In this document: positions 7,395 to 16,975 of the stretch, piece after piece | Numbering within the stretch: the stretch's first letter is position 1 | Layout: each line of letters opens with the position of its first letter | DNA from: JBHHUI01 sp965248775 | GTDB taxonomy: Bacteria > Chloroflexota > Anaerolineae > Anaerolineales > JBHHUI01 | Assembly (NCBI GenBank): GCA_965248775.1 | Contig: OZ252150.1 | Coordinates: forward strand, 2,418,001-2,482,000 | Direction of reading: 5' to 3' | Length of the DNA stretch: 64,000 nucleotides | Position numbers and translations under genes: made by a program | The notes under the pieces: model-generated | What the model was told of the DNA's origin: nothing | What the model saw: the letters and a program-made list of their open reading frames with translations, nothing else | Databases searched by the model: none

Positions 7395-8868
7395 CCAATA
7401 CCTTTCAAATAAGCAAACAGGTGGCACCCGAGGCATACTTGTGAGATATACAAATTCGCAAGATGCCAGGGGGCCACCTGATGGGATACAGATTACGCGA
7501 GGTTGACATCGAGAGCAAGTTTTGCCGGGAACTGACATTTACAAGCCTGAGCCGGGTTATTCCGCCAGATGTGGTCGAAGCAGCGTTGGAGGCAGAAGGC
7601 TTGAAAACGCAACGCGAGCGCAAATTGAATCTGGTCGTGACAGTGTTTTTAATCATCACAATGAACATCTACACGCAATCTTCTCTGGGGCGGGTAATGC
7701 GTAAGATCGCCCAGGGGTTGCGGTACATCTGGAACAATCCGGAATACGCGGTACCGAAAGACAGTGCGATTACCTATCGGCGCTATCAACTGGGTGCTCG
7801 ACCGGTCGTGCGTTTGTTTCGGCATGTATGTCGACCGATAGCTACGACGGAGACAGCCGGCGCGTTCCTCTTTGGATTGCGCCTGATGGCCATCGATGGC
7901 ACGGTTGAAGATGTGGCTGACACGCCGGAGAATGCGGCGGCTTTTGGACGGCACCACAGCCCGCGCGGCCAGAGCGTTTTTCCGCAGGTGCAAGGGGTGT
8001 ATCTGGTCGAGTGCGGCACGCATACGATTGTCGATGCGGGCTTCTGGCCTTGCCACACCAGCGAGCGCATAGGTGGTTTTCGCCTGTTGCGCTCGGTCGA
8101 GATGGGCATGTTGGTGATGTGGGACCGTGGGTTTCATGATTATGACATGCTGCGCATGGTTTTGGAGCGCGGGGGACACATTTTGAGCCGATTTCCAGCC
8201 CATGTCCCGCTGTCCATTGCCAGATGGCTCCTACACCGCCTACCTGACCCCCTCCGACTACCAGCGCCGCAAGCGGGGCGAGCGCCTCCTGGTGCGCATC
8301 GTCGAATACACCATAAGTGACCCGGCACTCCCCGGTTACGGTGAAGTGCACCGCTTGGTTACCACCTTGCTGAACCCCGAAGCCTTCCCAGCCCTGGAAC
8401 TCGCGCGAGCTTATCACGAACGCTGGGAAATCGAATTGGTCATCGATGAAGTCGACACCCATCAACGTCTGGCCGGACGCCCGCTGCGCAGTCTCAAGCC
8501 GGTCGGGGTCATTCAGGAACTGTATGGCCTGCTCATCGCACACTTCATCATCCGCTTCCTGATGCATGCGGCTGCCCAACGCACCGGTCTCGATCCCGAC
8601 CAACTCAGCTTTGTGCATGCACTCGAACTCGTGCGCGACACGCTCGCCGAGTTTCAAAAGACGGCCGTTGACCAACTCGGCCAACTCTATGACCGCTTGT
8701 TGCATGACATCGCTGACGTTCGTCTGCCTCTCCGCCGTGCCCGTTCAAACCCGCGTGTAGTCAAACGCAAGATGTCAAAGTTCCGCCTGAAACAGCCGGA
8801 GCATTATCACTGGCCCCAACCCCGACAACCTTTCCGGCAAGCTTTGGCCCTTATTTGAAAGGTATTGG
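7395..8868 (+). mobile_element. IS4-family insertion sequence, 1474 bp
   Basis: Terminal inverted repeats of 19 bp (CCAATACCTTTCAAATAAG at 7395-7413; complement at 8850-8868) are perfect, and an 8-bp direct repeat GGCTAAAA flanks the element. It carries one transposase gene in two frames. It separates the permease from the terminator-like hairpin and TreS gene downstream, so it may be polar on treS. Confidence 0.93.
7463..8858 (+). pseudogene. IS4-family transposase, frameshifted
   Basis: Frame 1 (7463-8320) encodes the N-terminal part with MAIDGTVEDVADTPENAAAFG, the first catalytic Asp. Frame 2 (8202-8858) carries the C-terminal part with YHERWEIELVIDEVDTHQR, which matches the Y-(2)-R-(3)-E block of the IS4 family, although the usual Lys six residues later is Asp. 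The switch falls near 8205-8230, between SRFPAHV in frame 1 and LPDGSYTAYL in frame 2. It needs a +1 (or -2) shift and no slippery run is seen there, so a 1-2 base indel is the simplest cause. The element is probably inactive unless helped in trans. Confidence 0.82.
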
Positions 8869-8876
8869 GGCTAAAA
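8869..8876 (+). repeat. Target site duplication (right) of IS4-type element
   Basis: GGCTAAAA, identical to 7387-7394. Confidence 0.9.
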
Positions 8877-8917
8877 CGATACCCGAAAGGTCTTGAACCT
8901 CTTAGGTTTTTGAAACT

Positions 8918-8960
8918 AAAACGCGGGGCGGGGAGCCCTGATGTACTCCCGGCCCCGTTT
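8918..8960 (+). terminator. Terminator-like hairpin before treS
   Basis: AAACGCGGGGCGGGGAG (from 8918) can pair with CTCCCGGCCCCGTTT (8946-8960) with one mismatch/bulge and a loop of about 11 nt, and ends in a short T-run. It would have lain about 45 bases behind the permease stop before the IS insertion. It is therefore either the end of the transport operon or a read-through point before treS. Confidence 0.5.
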
Positions 8961-9031
8961 CTTGTCGCGTACCTAGAATCTTCAAAACCTGTGAATGCAT
9001 CCGGTCAAAAATAGCTGACAACCATTTACTG

Positions 9032-10672
9032 ATGGCTGAACTCTGGTACAAAGATGCAGTTTTCTACGAACTGTATGTGCGCGCCTTTTACGACAGTAAC
9101 GGCGACGGCCACGGCGATCTCCGTGGCGTGATCGCCAAACTGGATTATTTATACGATCTTGGTATTGATTGCATTTGGTTGTTGCCGACCTACCTCTCAC
9201 CATTGCTAGACGATGGCTATGACGTTGCAGATTACTATGGGGTTCATCCCGACTATGGCACACTGGATGATTTCAAGGCGCTCGTGGAAGGAGTGCATGC
9301 GCGCGGTATGCGCCTCATCATCGATCTGGTGATGAACCACACCTCCGACCAGCATGCGTGGTTCCAAGCTGCTCGCGCCGATCGAAATTCCCCCTATCGC
9401 GACTACTACGTCTGGAGTGATACAGACGACAAGTATTCGGACGCCCGCATCATATTTCTCGATACCGAAACATCGAATTGGACCTGGGATGAACAGGCCG
9501 GCCAGTTTTTTTGGCACCGCTTTTATTCCTCGCAGCCTGACCTGAATTTCGACAATCCAGCGGTTCGGGAAGAGATATTTGCTGCTGCACGTTTCTGGCT
9601 GGACATGGGGGTGGACGGTTTCCGAGCCGATGCTGTGCCCTATTTGTATGAGCGTGAGGGCACCAATTGCGAGAACCTGCCCGAGACACACGTCTATCTG
9701 AAGGAAATGCGTCGTCTGATCGACGAGCATTATCCTGGCCGAATTCTGCTCTGTGAGGCCAACCAGTGGCCGGAAGATGTGCTCCCCTACTTTGGCACAG
9801 TTGGCGAAGAGTTCCAGATGGGGTTTCACTTCCCCATTATGCCGCGCATCTTTATGGCATTGCGTTCCGGCGATCGGACGGCTTTGGAAGAAATCTTGGA
9901 ACGGACTCCCCGTATTCCTGCAAATTGTCAGTGGTGCATTTTTCTGCGCAATCACGACGAACTCACACTGGAAATGGTCACAGAAGAAGAGCGGCAGTGG
10001 ATGTGGGCAGAATATGCTCCCGAAGCTCGCATGCGGCTCAACCTCGGCATCCGGAGACGTCTCGCCCCACTTCTAGACAACGATCGCCGTAAGATAGAAT
10101 TGGCGAATTCGATTCTGTTTAGCTTGCCCGGTTCGCCAATTCTCTATTATGGAGATGAGATCGGTATGGGTGACAATATTTGGCTGCCGGATCGCAATGG
10201 TGTGCGCACGCCCATGCAGTGGAGTGCTGCCAGGAATGCCGGATTTTCGAATGCTGAATCGCAGGCGCTTTACACTCCGGTGATCGCGGATGCCGAGTTT
10301 GGCGCAGCGCGTGTCAATGTCGCAGACAGCCAGGCAGATGAAACGTCACTTTTCCATACACTGCAGCATATGATCGCAGTACGTAAACATCATGCTGCGT
10401 TTGGGAGCGGCGATTTTCGCTGGGTAGAATGCGACTCAACTGCTGTGGCTGCTTTTATCCGCTCAGAGAACGCAGAGATCATTCTCGTTGTCAATAATCT
10501 GTCTGGGGAAGAAATCGAAGTTCGGGTGCTGGTTGCTGATAAATTCACGGGCGCGCAAGATATTCTCACCAGCGCAGAAATTCTCCCCATTGCAGCCGGC
10601 ATGCTTGATCTGCAATTGCGACCGTTCGGCTACCATTGGCTCAAACTTGTCTCCAGAGACTCTCCTGTGTAG
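9032..10672 (+). CDS. treS: Trehalose synthase (maltose alpha-D-glucosyltransferase), GH13
   Basis: 546 residues, the usual length for single-domain TreS. It interconverts maltose and trehalose in the cytoplasm. The N-terminus WYKDAVFYELYVRAFYDSNG and the block VPYLYEREGTNCENLPETH are specific to TreS within GH13. Catalytic residues visible: nucleophile D200 (GFRAD), acid/base E242 (LLCEANQWPED), transition-state D309 (FLRNHDELTLE). ILYYGDEIGMGDNIWLPDRN follows, then a small C-terminal beta domain. There is no fused maltokinase domain. Position behind the sugar transporter suggests it processes the imported disaccharide or feeds trehalose metabolism. The start has no strong ribosome site. Confidence 0.93.
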   Translation: MAELWYKDAVFYELYVRAFYDSNGDGHGDLRGVIAKLDYLYDLGIDCIWLLPTYLSPLLDDGYDVADYYGVHPDYGTLDDFKALVEGVHARGMRLIIDLVMNHTSDQHAWFQAARADRNSPYRDYYVWSDTDDKYSDARIIFLDTETSNWTWDEQAGQFFWHRFYSSQPDLNFDNPAVREEIFAAARFWLDMGVDGFRADAVPYLYEREGTNCENLPETHVYLKEMRRLIDEHYPGRILLCEANQWPEDVLPYFGTVGEEFQMGFHFPIMPRIFMALRSGDRTALEEILERTPRIPANCQWCIFLRNHDELTLEMVTEEERQWMWAEYAPEARMRLNLGIRRRLAPLLDNDRRKIELANSILFSLPGSPILYYGDEIGMGDNIWLPDRNGVRTPMQWSAARNAGFSNAESQALYTPVIADAEFGAARVNVADSQADETSLFHTLQHMIAVRKHHAAFGSGDFRWVECDSTAVAAFIRSENAEIILVVNNLSGEEIEVRVLVADKFTGAQDILTSAEILPIAAGMLDLQLRPFGYHWLKLVSRDSPV

Positions 10673-10705
10673 CCGTGCCGCAACTGCGGTGATACTTTCT
10701 CCGGC

Positions 10706-10735
10706 TTCAACTGAACAATCCCAGCGTGATATAAA
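10706..10735 (+). promoter_or_regulatory. Possible promoter of the MscS gene
   Basis: TTCAAC (10706-10711) and TATAAA (10730-10735), 18 bp apart, about 48 bp ahead of the start codon. The -35 is a weak match. Confidence 0.35.
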
Positions 10736-10782
10736 AAGTGCTAACATACGGGCGCTTCAATTTCAATCTTAGGAGTTAGCCC

Positions 10783-11631
10783 ATGGATTTATTTTCAGAC
10801 TCTATCCAAACCTTCCTGGAACAAATAATCTTTTTCCTGCCTAAACTCATCGTTGCACTCGTTGTATTTATCCTGGGATTGGCAGCGGCGGGTCTTGCAA
10901 CGCGCGCGGTGAATAAAACGCTCAAATTGCGAAAGGTCGATCACGAGCTCAGTTTACTGCTCGTTCGGCTGACGCGCTGGATAGTCCTCGGCATCAGCAC
11001 CATCGTCGCCTTGCAACAGGTTGATTTTGATCTCTCCGGATTTCTAGCCGGGCTGGGCCTTATTGGATTTACGATTGGATTCGCCGTGCAAGACGTATCC
11101 AAGAATTTCATCGCCGGCGTGCTTTTGCTCTTGCAACAGCCCTTCGACATCGGCGACTCGATTAATGTCAGTGGCTATGTCGGCACCGTCACCGATATTC
11201 GCTTGCGCGACACAGAATTGCAAACGTTCGACGGCCTGCATGTCTCGATCCCGAACGGCGATGTATATGTTTCAGCTATCACCAATTACAGCCGTACAAA
11301 CCAACGACGCCTTGCACTCGATGTGGGTGTGGGGTATAGCTCTGATCTGGATGCAGTTACGCAAACACTTACCGAAGCATTGAAATCAGTGCCGGGCGTA
11401 GTTACGGACGATCCAGCGCCCTCTATAGTCTTCAAGTCTTTTGGTGATTCATCAATCGACCTGACAGCATACTTCTGGTTCGATGTCGCCCAGACGGGCT
11501 ACTTTGCCGCGCTGGATGGCGGCGTGAAGGCGATCAAAAGCGCCTGCGAGTCCTCCGGTATTGAGATTCCATTTCCCATTCGTACAGTGTTGCTGCCGGA
11601 GCGTGAAACGACGTTTGGAAACAAAACCTGA
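10783..11631 (+). CDS. Small-conductance mechanosensitive channel, MscS family
   Basis: 282 residues, the size of E. coli MscS (286). There are three hydrophobic segments, about 16-40, 65-82 and 86-118. The third is rich in Gly/Ala (FLAGLGLIGFTIGFAVQDVSKNFIAGVLLL), the pore-lining helix of the family. The cytoplasmic beta domain follows: PFDIGDSINVSGYVGTVTDI and GLHVSIPNGDV are hallmark stretches. It forms a homoheptamer in the inner membrane and vents solutes on hypo-osmotic shock. The start at 10783 has TAGGAGT at proper spacing. It sits with other ion/solute carriers (APC permease, Na+/H+ antiporter), each apparently with its own promoter. Confidence 0.93.
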   Translation: MDLFSDSIQTFLEQIIFFLPKLIVALVVFILGLAAAGLATRAVNKTLKLRKVDHELSLLLVRLTRWIVLGISTIVALQQVDFDLSGFLAGLGLIGFTIGFAVQDVSKNFIAGVLLLLQQPFDIGDSINVSGYVGTVTDIRLRDTELQTFDGLHVSIPNGDVYVSAITNYSRTNQRRLALDVGVGYSSDLDAVTQTLTEALKSVPGVVTDDPAPSIVFKSFGDSSIDLTAYFWFDVAQTGYFAALDGGVKAIKSACESSGIEIPFPIRTVLLPERETTFGNKT

Positions 11632-11685
11632 CTCTGACCCTCTTTCAATTTATGTGGCTCGCCGACGAGTTCAACCGCCCTTCCC

Positions 11686-11714
11686 TTTACCACTGCACGC
11701 CTTAGCAGTACAAT
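11686..11714 (+). promoter_or_regulatory. Putative promoter of the APC permease gene
   Basis: TTTACC (11686-11691), 17-bp spacer, TACAAT (11709-11714). The start codon is 29 bp further on, behind GAGGAG. Confidence 0.5.
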
Positions 11715-11743
11715 CCTGCGGTTTGAATTCGAGGAGATACTAG

Positions 11744-14065
11744 ATGAATGCGGATGCACATGCGAATGGGAATGGTGTAACTCTCAGTCGTACACTCGGC
11801 CTGTTCGACGTCACAATGATCGGCATCGGCGCCATGATCGGGGCAGGCATCTTTGTGTTGACGGGCATCGCCGCCGGGCACGCCGGGCCGGCCCTGACCC
11901 TGGCGTTCTTGCTGAACGGTATCATGACGACCTTTACCGCACTGTCGTATGCCGAGCTGGGGTCTTGCTTTCCTGTTGCTGGAGGTGGCTACCAGTGGGT
12001 TAAGGAGGGTCTGGGCCGCACCCAGGGCTTCCTGGCGGGGTGGATGACGTGGTTCGCACAATCAGTGGCATGTGCACTCTACGGACTAGGATTTGGACGC
12101 TTCGCGATTGAGCTCTGGCACCTGGCCGATCTTCCATTCTTTATCCCGGAACATCAAATGGCGCTCGGATTCACTGTGATCATCGTCGCGCTATTCGCTT
12201 ATATCAACTTCCGGGGTGCGAGTGAAGCGGGGTTGGTGGGCAACGTCGTCACGATTGCCAAATTAGTCCTACTGGGAATTTTCATAGCTTTCGGCCTGTA
12301 CGTAATGTTTAGAAATCCGAATTGGGGCGAGACGTTCACGAACGACTTCTTTGCAAACGGCCTGGGAGGCGTGTTCGTGGCGATGGGCCTGACGTTCATC
12401 GCCTTCGAAGGCTATGACATCATTGCGCAGAGCGGTGAGGAGGTCAAGAACCCTGGGTATAACATCCCTCGCGCGATTTTCTTCTCCCTCGTCGTCGTCA
12501 TCACATTTTACCTACTGGTGGCTTTCGTCGCCCTCGGCGCGGTGACGCCGCCGGAGGGCCTGTTCGTGTGGGACTATCTGGCGCAGGCAAAAGAAATAGC
12601 CATCGTGCGTGCTGCCGAGCAGATCATGCCTTATGGTGGCATCGTGATTCTCATCGGTGGCTTGGCCTCTACCATGTCGGCCCTGAATGCCACATTGTTT
12701 TCCTCTTCGCGCGTTTCGTTCGCTATGGGACGGGACAACAACCTGCCCGCCGCGTTTGGTCGCATTCACCCGCGCACACGCACGCCGCACCTGGCTGTGG
12801 CCATCTCTGCGAGCCTTATCGTCGTCATGGCGTTGTCCTTGCCTATCGAGGAGGTTGCTGCGGCGACGAGCACGATGTTCCTGGTGATGTTTACCCAGGT
12901 CAACATCGCCCTGATGACGCTGCGTCGGCGCCGACCCGATTTGAAGCGCACGTTCAAAGTGCCGTTTTTCCCATGGCCGGCCATTATTGGCATCGTCGCG
13001 AATCTGGCATTGGCGATTTTCCTTTCGATCCAGGTCGGACGCGTCGGTTTCATAACATTAGGCTGGATTGGCGCCGGGTTGCTCTTCTATTGGGGTTACT
13101 TTAAGGACAAAGAAGCGCTAGAGCGTCCGAAGGAAGTGCTGCACGAGGAGGCGCTCGTATCTGTGGACTATTCGGTGCTGCTGCCTGTCTCGGATGAGCA
13201 ACAGGCGTCTGTACTGGGCCGTATCGGCTGTGTGCTTGCCAAAGAGCAAAACGGCGAAGTGCTTGCATTGCATGTGATCAAAGTCCCCCCTCATTTGACT
13301 CTTTCCGATGGGCGCATCTTCCTCAGGGAGGGCCGGCCTTATATCGATCAAGTTATTGAGCAGGGCCGAGAACGTGACGTGCCCGTGCATACCATGATTC
13401 GTTTAGGGCGCTCAATTTCAGAAGCGATCTTGAAAACGACCGCCGAGAATGCCAGCGATTTGCTGCTGTTTGGCTGGCCGGGTTACACCGGTTCACGTGA
13501 TAGACAGTTCGGTTCCGTCATTGACCCGATCATCTCGAATCCGCCTACGGATATCGGTATTGTGCGCTATCGACCCTTCGATGAACTGAAGCGAATTCTG
13601 GTGCCGGTGGCGGGTGGCCCCAATGGACGCTTGGCGCTCACTATGGCCAGCGCACTCGCGCGCAACACAGAAGAGCAAACCCAGGTCGTACTGCTGCATG
13701 TGGCACTCCCAAATGTCGATGCGCGTTCGGCCGAGGCACTGGCGCTTAGTGCCTTCCGACGGGCTGCCGAAGGCCTGTCCTTCGATTTCGAACAACGCAT
13801 CGTGCAGGCAGATTCCCCAGCAGAGGGCATTCTTAAGGCTTCTAAGGATTGTGATATGGTTGTAATCGGGGCGACAAAGGAGCCGCTCTTCCGAAATCTA
13901 CTCCTGGGCAACGTCTCACAACAGGTGGCCGAGGCGGCCGAATGCTCGGTGATTATCGTCAAGCGCCGCAGCAACGTGCTGGCTTCTATGTTGCGTGAGA
14001 CGGTGTTGCAACCTGTGAAGAAGTCGTCCAAACTTCCGGCTGACGAACTCGAAACAGAACATTAA
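11744..14065 (+). CDS. APC-superfamily amino acid permease fused to two universal-stress-protein domains
   Basis: Residues 1 to about 460 form a 12-segment APC permease: the first helix has MIGIGAMIGAGIFVLTGIAAG, the unwound substrate-binding helix of the family, and TFIAFEGYDIIAQSGEEVKNP marks segment 6. The cytoplasmic tail holds two Usp domains, about 475-615 and 618-745. The second has GATKEPLFRNLLLGNVSQQV, the ATP-binding pattern of Usp proteins; the first is less complete. Such fusions are known in archaea and several bacteria, where the Usp part is thought to regulate transport by nucleotide binding. Substrate cannot be read from sequence. It is followed 53 bp later by the antiporter gene. 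Confidence 0.92.
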   Translation: MNADAHANGNGVTLSRTLGLFDVTMIGIGAMIGAGIFVLTGIAAGHAGPALTLAFLLNGIMTTFTALSYAELGSCFPVAGGGYQWVKEGLGRTQGFLAGWMTWFAQSVACALYGLGFGRFAIELWHLADLPFFIPEHQMALGFTVIIVALFAYINFRGASEAGLVGNVVTIAKLVLLGIFIAFGLYVMFRNPNWGETFTNDFFANGLGGVFVAMGLTFIAFEGYDIIAQSGEEVKNPGYNIPRAIFFSLVVVITFYLLVAFVALGAVTPPEGLFVWDYLAQAKEIAIVRAAEQIMPYGGIVILIGGLASTMSALNATLFSSSRVSFAMGRDNNLPAAFGRIHPRTRTPHLAVAISASLIVVMALSLPIEEVAAATSTMFLVMFTQVNIALMTLRRRRPDLKRTFKVPFFPWPAIIGIVANLALAIFLSIQVGRVGFITLGWIGAGLLFYWGYFKDKEALERPKEVLHEEALVSVDYSVLLPVSDEQQASVLGRIGCVLAKEQNGEVLALHVIKVPPHLTLSDGRIFLREGRPYIDQVIEQGRERDVPVHTMIRLGRSISEAILKTTAENASDLLLFGWPGYTGSRDRQFGSVIDPIISNPPTDIGIVRYRPFDELKRILVPVAGGPNGRLALTMASALARNTEEQTQVVLLHVALPNVDARSAEALALSAFRRAAEGLSFDFEQRIVQADSPAEGILKASKDCDMVVIGATKEPLFRNLLLGNVSQQVAEAAECSVIIVKRRSNVLASMLRETVLQPVKKSSKLPADELETEH

Positions 14066-14118
14066 TTTCGCACTGGGATAGCTCTTTGTAATTCCCCAAT
14101 TGATAGTGAAAGGATGCA

Positions 14119-15666
14119 ATGGAAAGCCAGCTCTTAAACATTGAACTGATCATCGCCGGATTGTTACTTGTCGCTGCATTGGTGGCCTGGCTGGCTGAGC
14201 GCATTCGGATTCCATATACCGTTGGTCTTGTCGTCGTTGGATTGCTGATCACGGTCTTGGCGCCGCGCGTTGAGACCTTGCAGCCGGAACTGGCCCGCGA
14301 GTTGATTCTCTTCCTGTTATTGCCGCCGCTGGTGTTCGAGGCGGCGCTTCACATCGAATTTTCGGATTTTCGCAAAAACCTGCAAACCATCATCGTGTTG
14401 GCCGTGGTGGGGGTGCTTGTCACAACCGGCGTGGTGGCGGGTTTATTGAGCCTGGTTCTTGATCTGCCCTGGGCGTCGTTGATCGTCTTTGGGGCTCTCA
14501 TTTCGGCAACGGACCCGGTAGCGGTCACGGCCATTTTTCGACAACTGGGAATCTCGAAACGTTTGGGGCTATTGTTGGAGGGTGAGAGTCTGCTCAACGA
14601 TGCGACTGCAATCGTTGTTTTCGCACTGGCGTTGGAGTTTGCACTGCAGCCGGCGGAGTTTAGTATTGCGAATGGCGTCGTGGAATTCCTGCGTGTTTCA
14701 AGCATCGGCCTTGCCATCGGGCTTACGCTGGGCTACGTTGCTTACCGAACGATCCGCCAAATCGATGACTATCTGATCGAGACGGCGCTCAGTGCAGTAC
14801 TGGCCTTCGGCAGTTACCTGCTTGCTGAGCTTGCACATGCCAGTGGTGTGCTTGCGGTGGTTGCAGCCGGCATCATGATCGGTAACCAGGGCAAGCAATA
14901 TGGCATGAGTCACACCACGCGCAATGTGCTCATCCACATCTGGGAATTTGTAACCTTCCTATCGAACTCATTTATATTCCTGCTGATCGGTTTGCAGATC
15001 GACGTGCAGTTGGCGAGTAAGGATTGGCTGCCGATTCTACTTGCCATTGGAGCCGTACTGGCTGCCCGTGCGGTTTCAGTCTATGGCATTAACAACATCG
15101 TCAACCGCTTTGCGCGCAATCGTGTGCCATTGACCTGGCAAACCGTAATGTGGTGGGGCGGTTTGCGCGGTGGCATTGCCCTGGCACTGGTCCTGACGCT
15201 GCCTGATCTCTATGGACGTAATGTGCTTCTGCATATGACCTTTGGTGTGGTGCTGTTTACTTTGTTGGTGCAGGCAACGACGATGCCGGCACTGCTCCAG
15301 AAATTGGGCGTGTTGCGGCGTGATTCCAGTCAGTTGGAGTTTGAAAGTTTGCGAGCACGCCTGGCCGCAGTTCGTGCCGCGCAGGAATATGTGAGCACAC
15401 AACTCAAGCGCGGATTGCTGACGAAGGAAAGCTACGACATCGTTGCACCGGATTTGAAGCAGGAGATCGAGCAATACTCCGGCAAGGTGTCCGAAGCGCT
15501 CAGTGTGCTGCCGGACATTCAAGCAGACGAGCTGGAAGCTACGCGCCGGGAAGTGCTACAGGCCAAACGCGATAAGCTGCGTTCATTGCACAGCGACGGC
15601 ATGATCACAGGCGATGTATACAGCCAGCTGCGTGCAGAAATCGATGCTGAATTGACCGGCGATTGA
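14119..15666 (+). CDS. Na+/H+ antiporter, CPA1 (NhaP/NhaK) family
   Basis: 515 residues with about 12 membrane segments over residues 8-405, then a charged cytoplasmic tail of about 110 residues (SQLEFESLRARLAAVRAAQE onward, helical). The motifs SATDPVAVTAIF and LLEGESLLNDATAIVVF are those of CPA1 exchangers; the Asp of the latter belongs to the ion-binding site. It exchanges cytoplasmic Na+ (or K+) for H+. The ribosome site GAAAGGATG is fair. It is close behind the APC-Usp permease on the same strand and may be cotranscribed. Ion preference is not determinable here. Confidence 0.92.
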   Translation: MESQLLNIELIIAGLLLVAALVAWLAERIRIPYTVGLVVVGLLITVLAPRVETLQPELARELILFLLLPPLVFEAALHIEFSDFRKNLQTIIVLAVVGVLVTTGVVAGLLSLVLDLPWASLIVFGALISATDPVAVTAIFRQLGISKRLGLLLEGESLLNDATAIVVFALALEFALQPAEFSIANGVVEFLRVSSIGLAIGLTLGYVAYRTIRQIDDYLIETALSAVLAFGSYLLAELAHASGVLAVVAAGIMIGNQGKQYGMSHTTRNVLIHIWEFVTFLSNSFIFLLIGLQIDVQLASKDWLPILLAIGAVLAARAVSVYGINNIVNRFARNRVPLTWQTVMWWGGLRGGIALALVLTLPDLYGRNVLLHMTFGVVLFTLLVQATTMPALLQKLGVLRRDSSQLEFESLRARLAAVRAAQEYVSTQLKRGLLTKESYDIVAPDLKQEIEQYSGKVSEALSVLPDIQADELEATRREVLQAKRDKLRSLHSDGMITGDVYSQLRAEIDAELTGD

Positions 15667-15679
15667 GATCGCGTTTGGC

Positions 15680-16057
15680 GTGAGTCCAAAAACCCAAATG
15701 GACTATTCCCACCGCGCAGTGACAGATAAGCTCGGTATCAAAACGGGTCACGCGGTGCGGAAAATCGGCCGAGGCGATCCGGAACTTCTTGAGCGTGTAA
15801 TTGAGAAATTCGGTTGCAAGCTTGTCACAGCCCGTACCAGGGCGGACATTATCCTCTACTGGCCAAAGAGCGCTGCAGAAATCACTCCTCAACTCGTTAA
15901 GCTTAAAACAGAGATCGCGCAAAATGGCGGAATCTGGGTTTTTACAGCCAAGAAGGGCTTGTCCAGTCACAGCGGCATGGACTATATCAAACAGGCAGAC
16001 GTGATCCCCTTTGGGCTGGCTGCCGCTCTGGTGGATAACAAGAGCTGCTCTGCCTAG
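15680..16057 (+). pseudogene. DUF3052-like protein, 3' end cut off by an IS701-type element
   Basis: GTG start at 15680, 13 bp after the antiporter stop. The product reads YSHRAVTDKLGIKTGHAV, then DIILYWPKSAAEI, then GGIWVFTAKKG, and ends VDNKSCSA; DUF3052 proteins normally go on for another dozen or so residues (a tryptophan-rich ...LRFV end). The TAG at 16055-16057 lies in the target duplication CTAG. On the other side of the insertion the same frame continues as ARESALRFVIRKADRS (18344-18394). The join would be in register with exactly one stop codon between, so the allele before insertion either already had that stop or mutated. The role of the family is unknown. Confidence 0.75.
16054..16057 (+). 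repeat. Target site duplication CTAG (left) of the IS701-type element
   Basis: CTAG at 16054-16057 and again at 18340-18343. IS701-family elements duplicate 4-bp YTAR sites, which this matches. Because the site and the neighbouring bases are palindromic, the visible inverted repeat runs through it to 26 bp. Confidence 0.7.
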
Positions 16058-16967
16058 TACTACAGTTGTAGATAAATGAGTGGTGCACCACGACGTTTGT
16101 AATGATAGAACCTGGCGACGGCCTGATGATGGCGACGCCAATGCGACCAGGCGAGGATCTCCTGAGCGGTCTGCTGCACGCGCAACACTAGACGCCAGAG
16201 CAATCGCCGGATTTCGGCCACACTCAACCGCACGAGAGGCCGCGGCGGTGCTTGAACGCCGCAAGACTGTTGCGCGTCGCTGACAACAACGCCCCCTTTT
16301 TCAGCGCTTCGTGGCTTGGCGTGGTCGTTCGTATCGCGGCCAGATAAGCATGCGCCCACATCGCCAGAGTGGTATGGCGATACCAACCGGTCCAACTGCG
16401 CACTTCATATTGATCCAATCCGACTTCACCCTTGGCAGCCTCGAAGGTCACTTCAATCGCCCAACGGCTGCCGGCCACGCGCACCATGTCTTCCAGCGTG
16501 GTTTCCTGTGGCGCGAAGACCACGAAGGCTGTCAGTTCATGCAGGTCTTCGATTTTGCGCCGTATCAGCAGCCAGCGCCCCCAGCTCGCTTGCATGGGTG
16601 GGTTGAGCGGCAGCAGATGCCAGTCGTATCCGCGTGGACCTTTGGCCCCAGCGCCGGCGCTCAGTCGTATCCAATCTTCGGCAGGCAAGGTGGCCAGCAC
16701 TTGCTTGACGCGGTGCTGTTTGAAACCAATCCAGACGTACTCCTTGCCCGAAACGGCCAGCGCGTAGGCCCGTTCTCGCTCTTCCAGCCACAGACGCAGG
16801 CGGCGGTCGTCGCCATAGACAGAGTCGCCCGTCACCCACGCCGCCGGCAGGCCGGTGTCCAGTGCCCGCGCCAGCATCTGCCGCGCCAGCGCTGGTTTGG
16901 TCGCAAACGCGCGGTCCGCGGGGATACCGACACTCGCACAGCGCACCGGGTCGTTGGTCCACTCCTT

Positions 16968-16975
16968 GGGCAAGT
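16968..16975 (+). repeat. Target site duplication (left) of the nested IS1-type element
   Basis: GGGCAAGT, repeated at 17795-17802, directly outside the inverted repeats of the IS1-type element. IS1-family insertions usually give 8-9 bp duplications. Confidence 0.88.

Noticed and set aside
7842..8705. 287-codon frame antisense to the IS4-type transposase
   Set aside because: Shadow of the codon bias in the transposase; no motifs.
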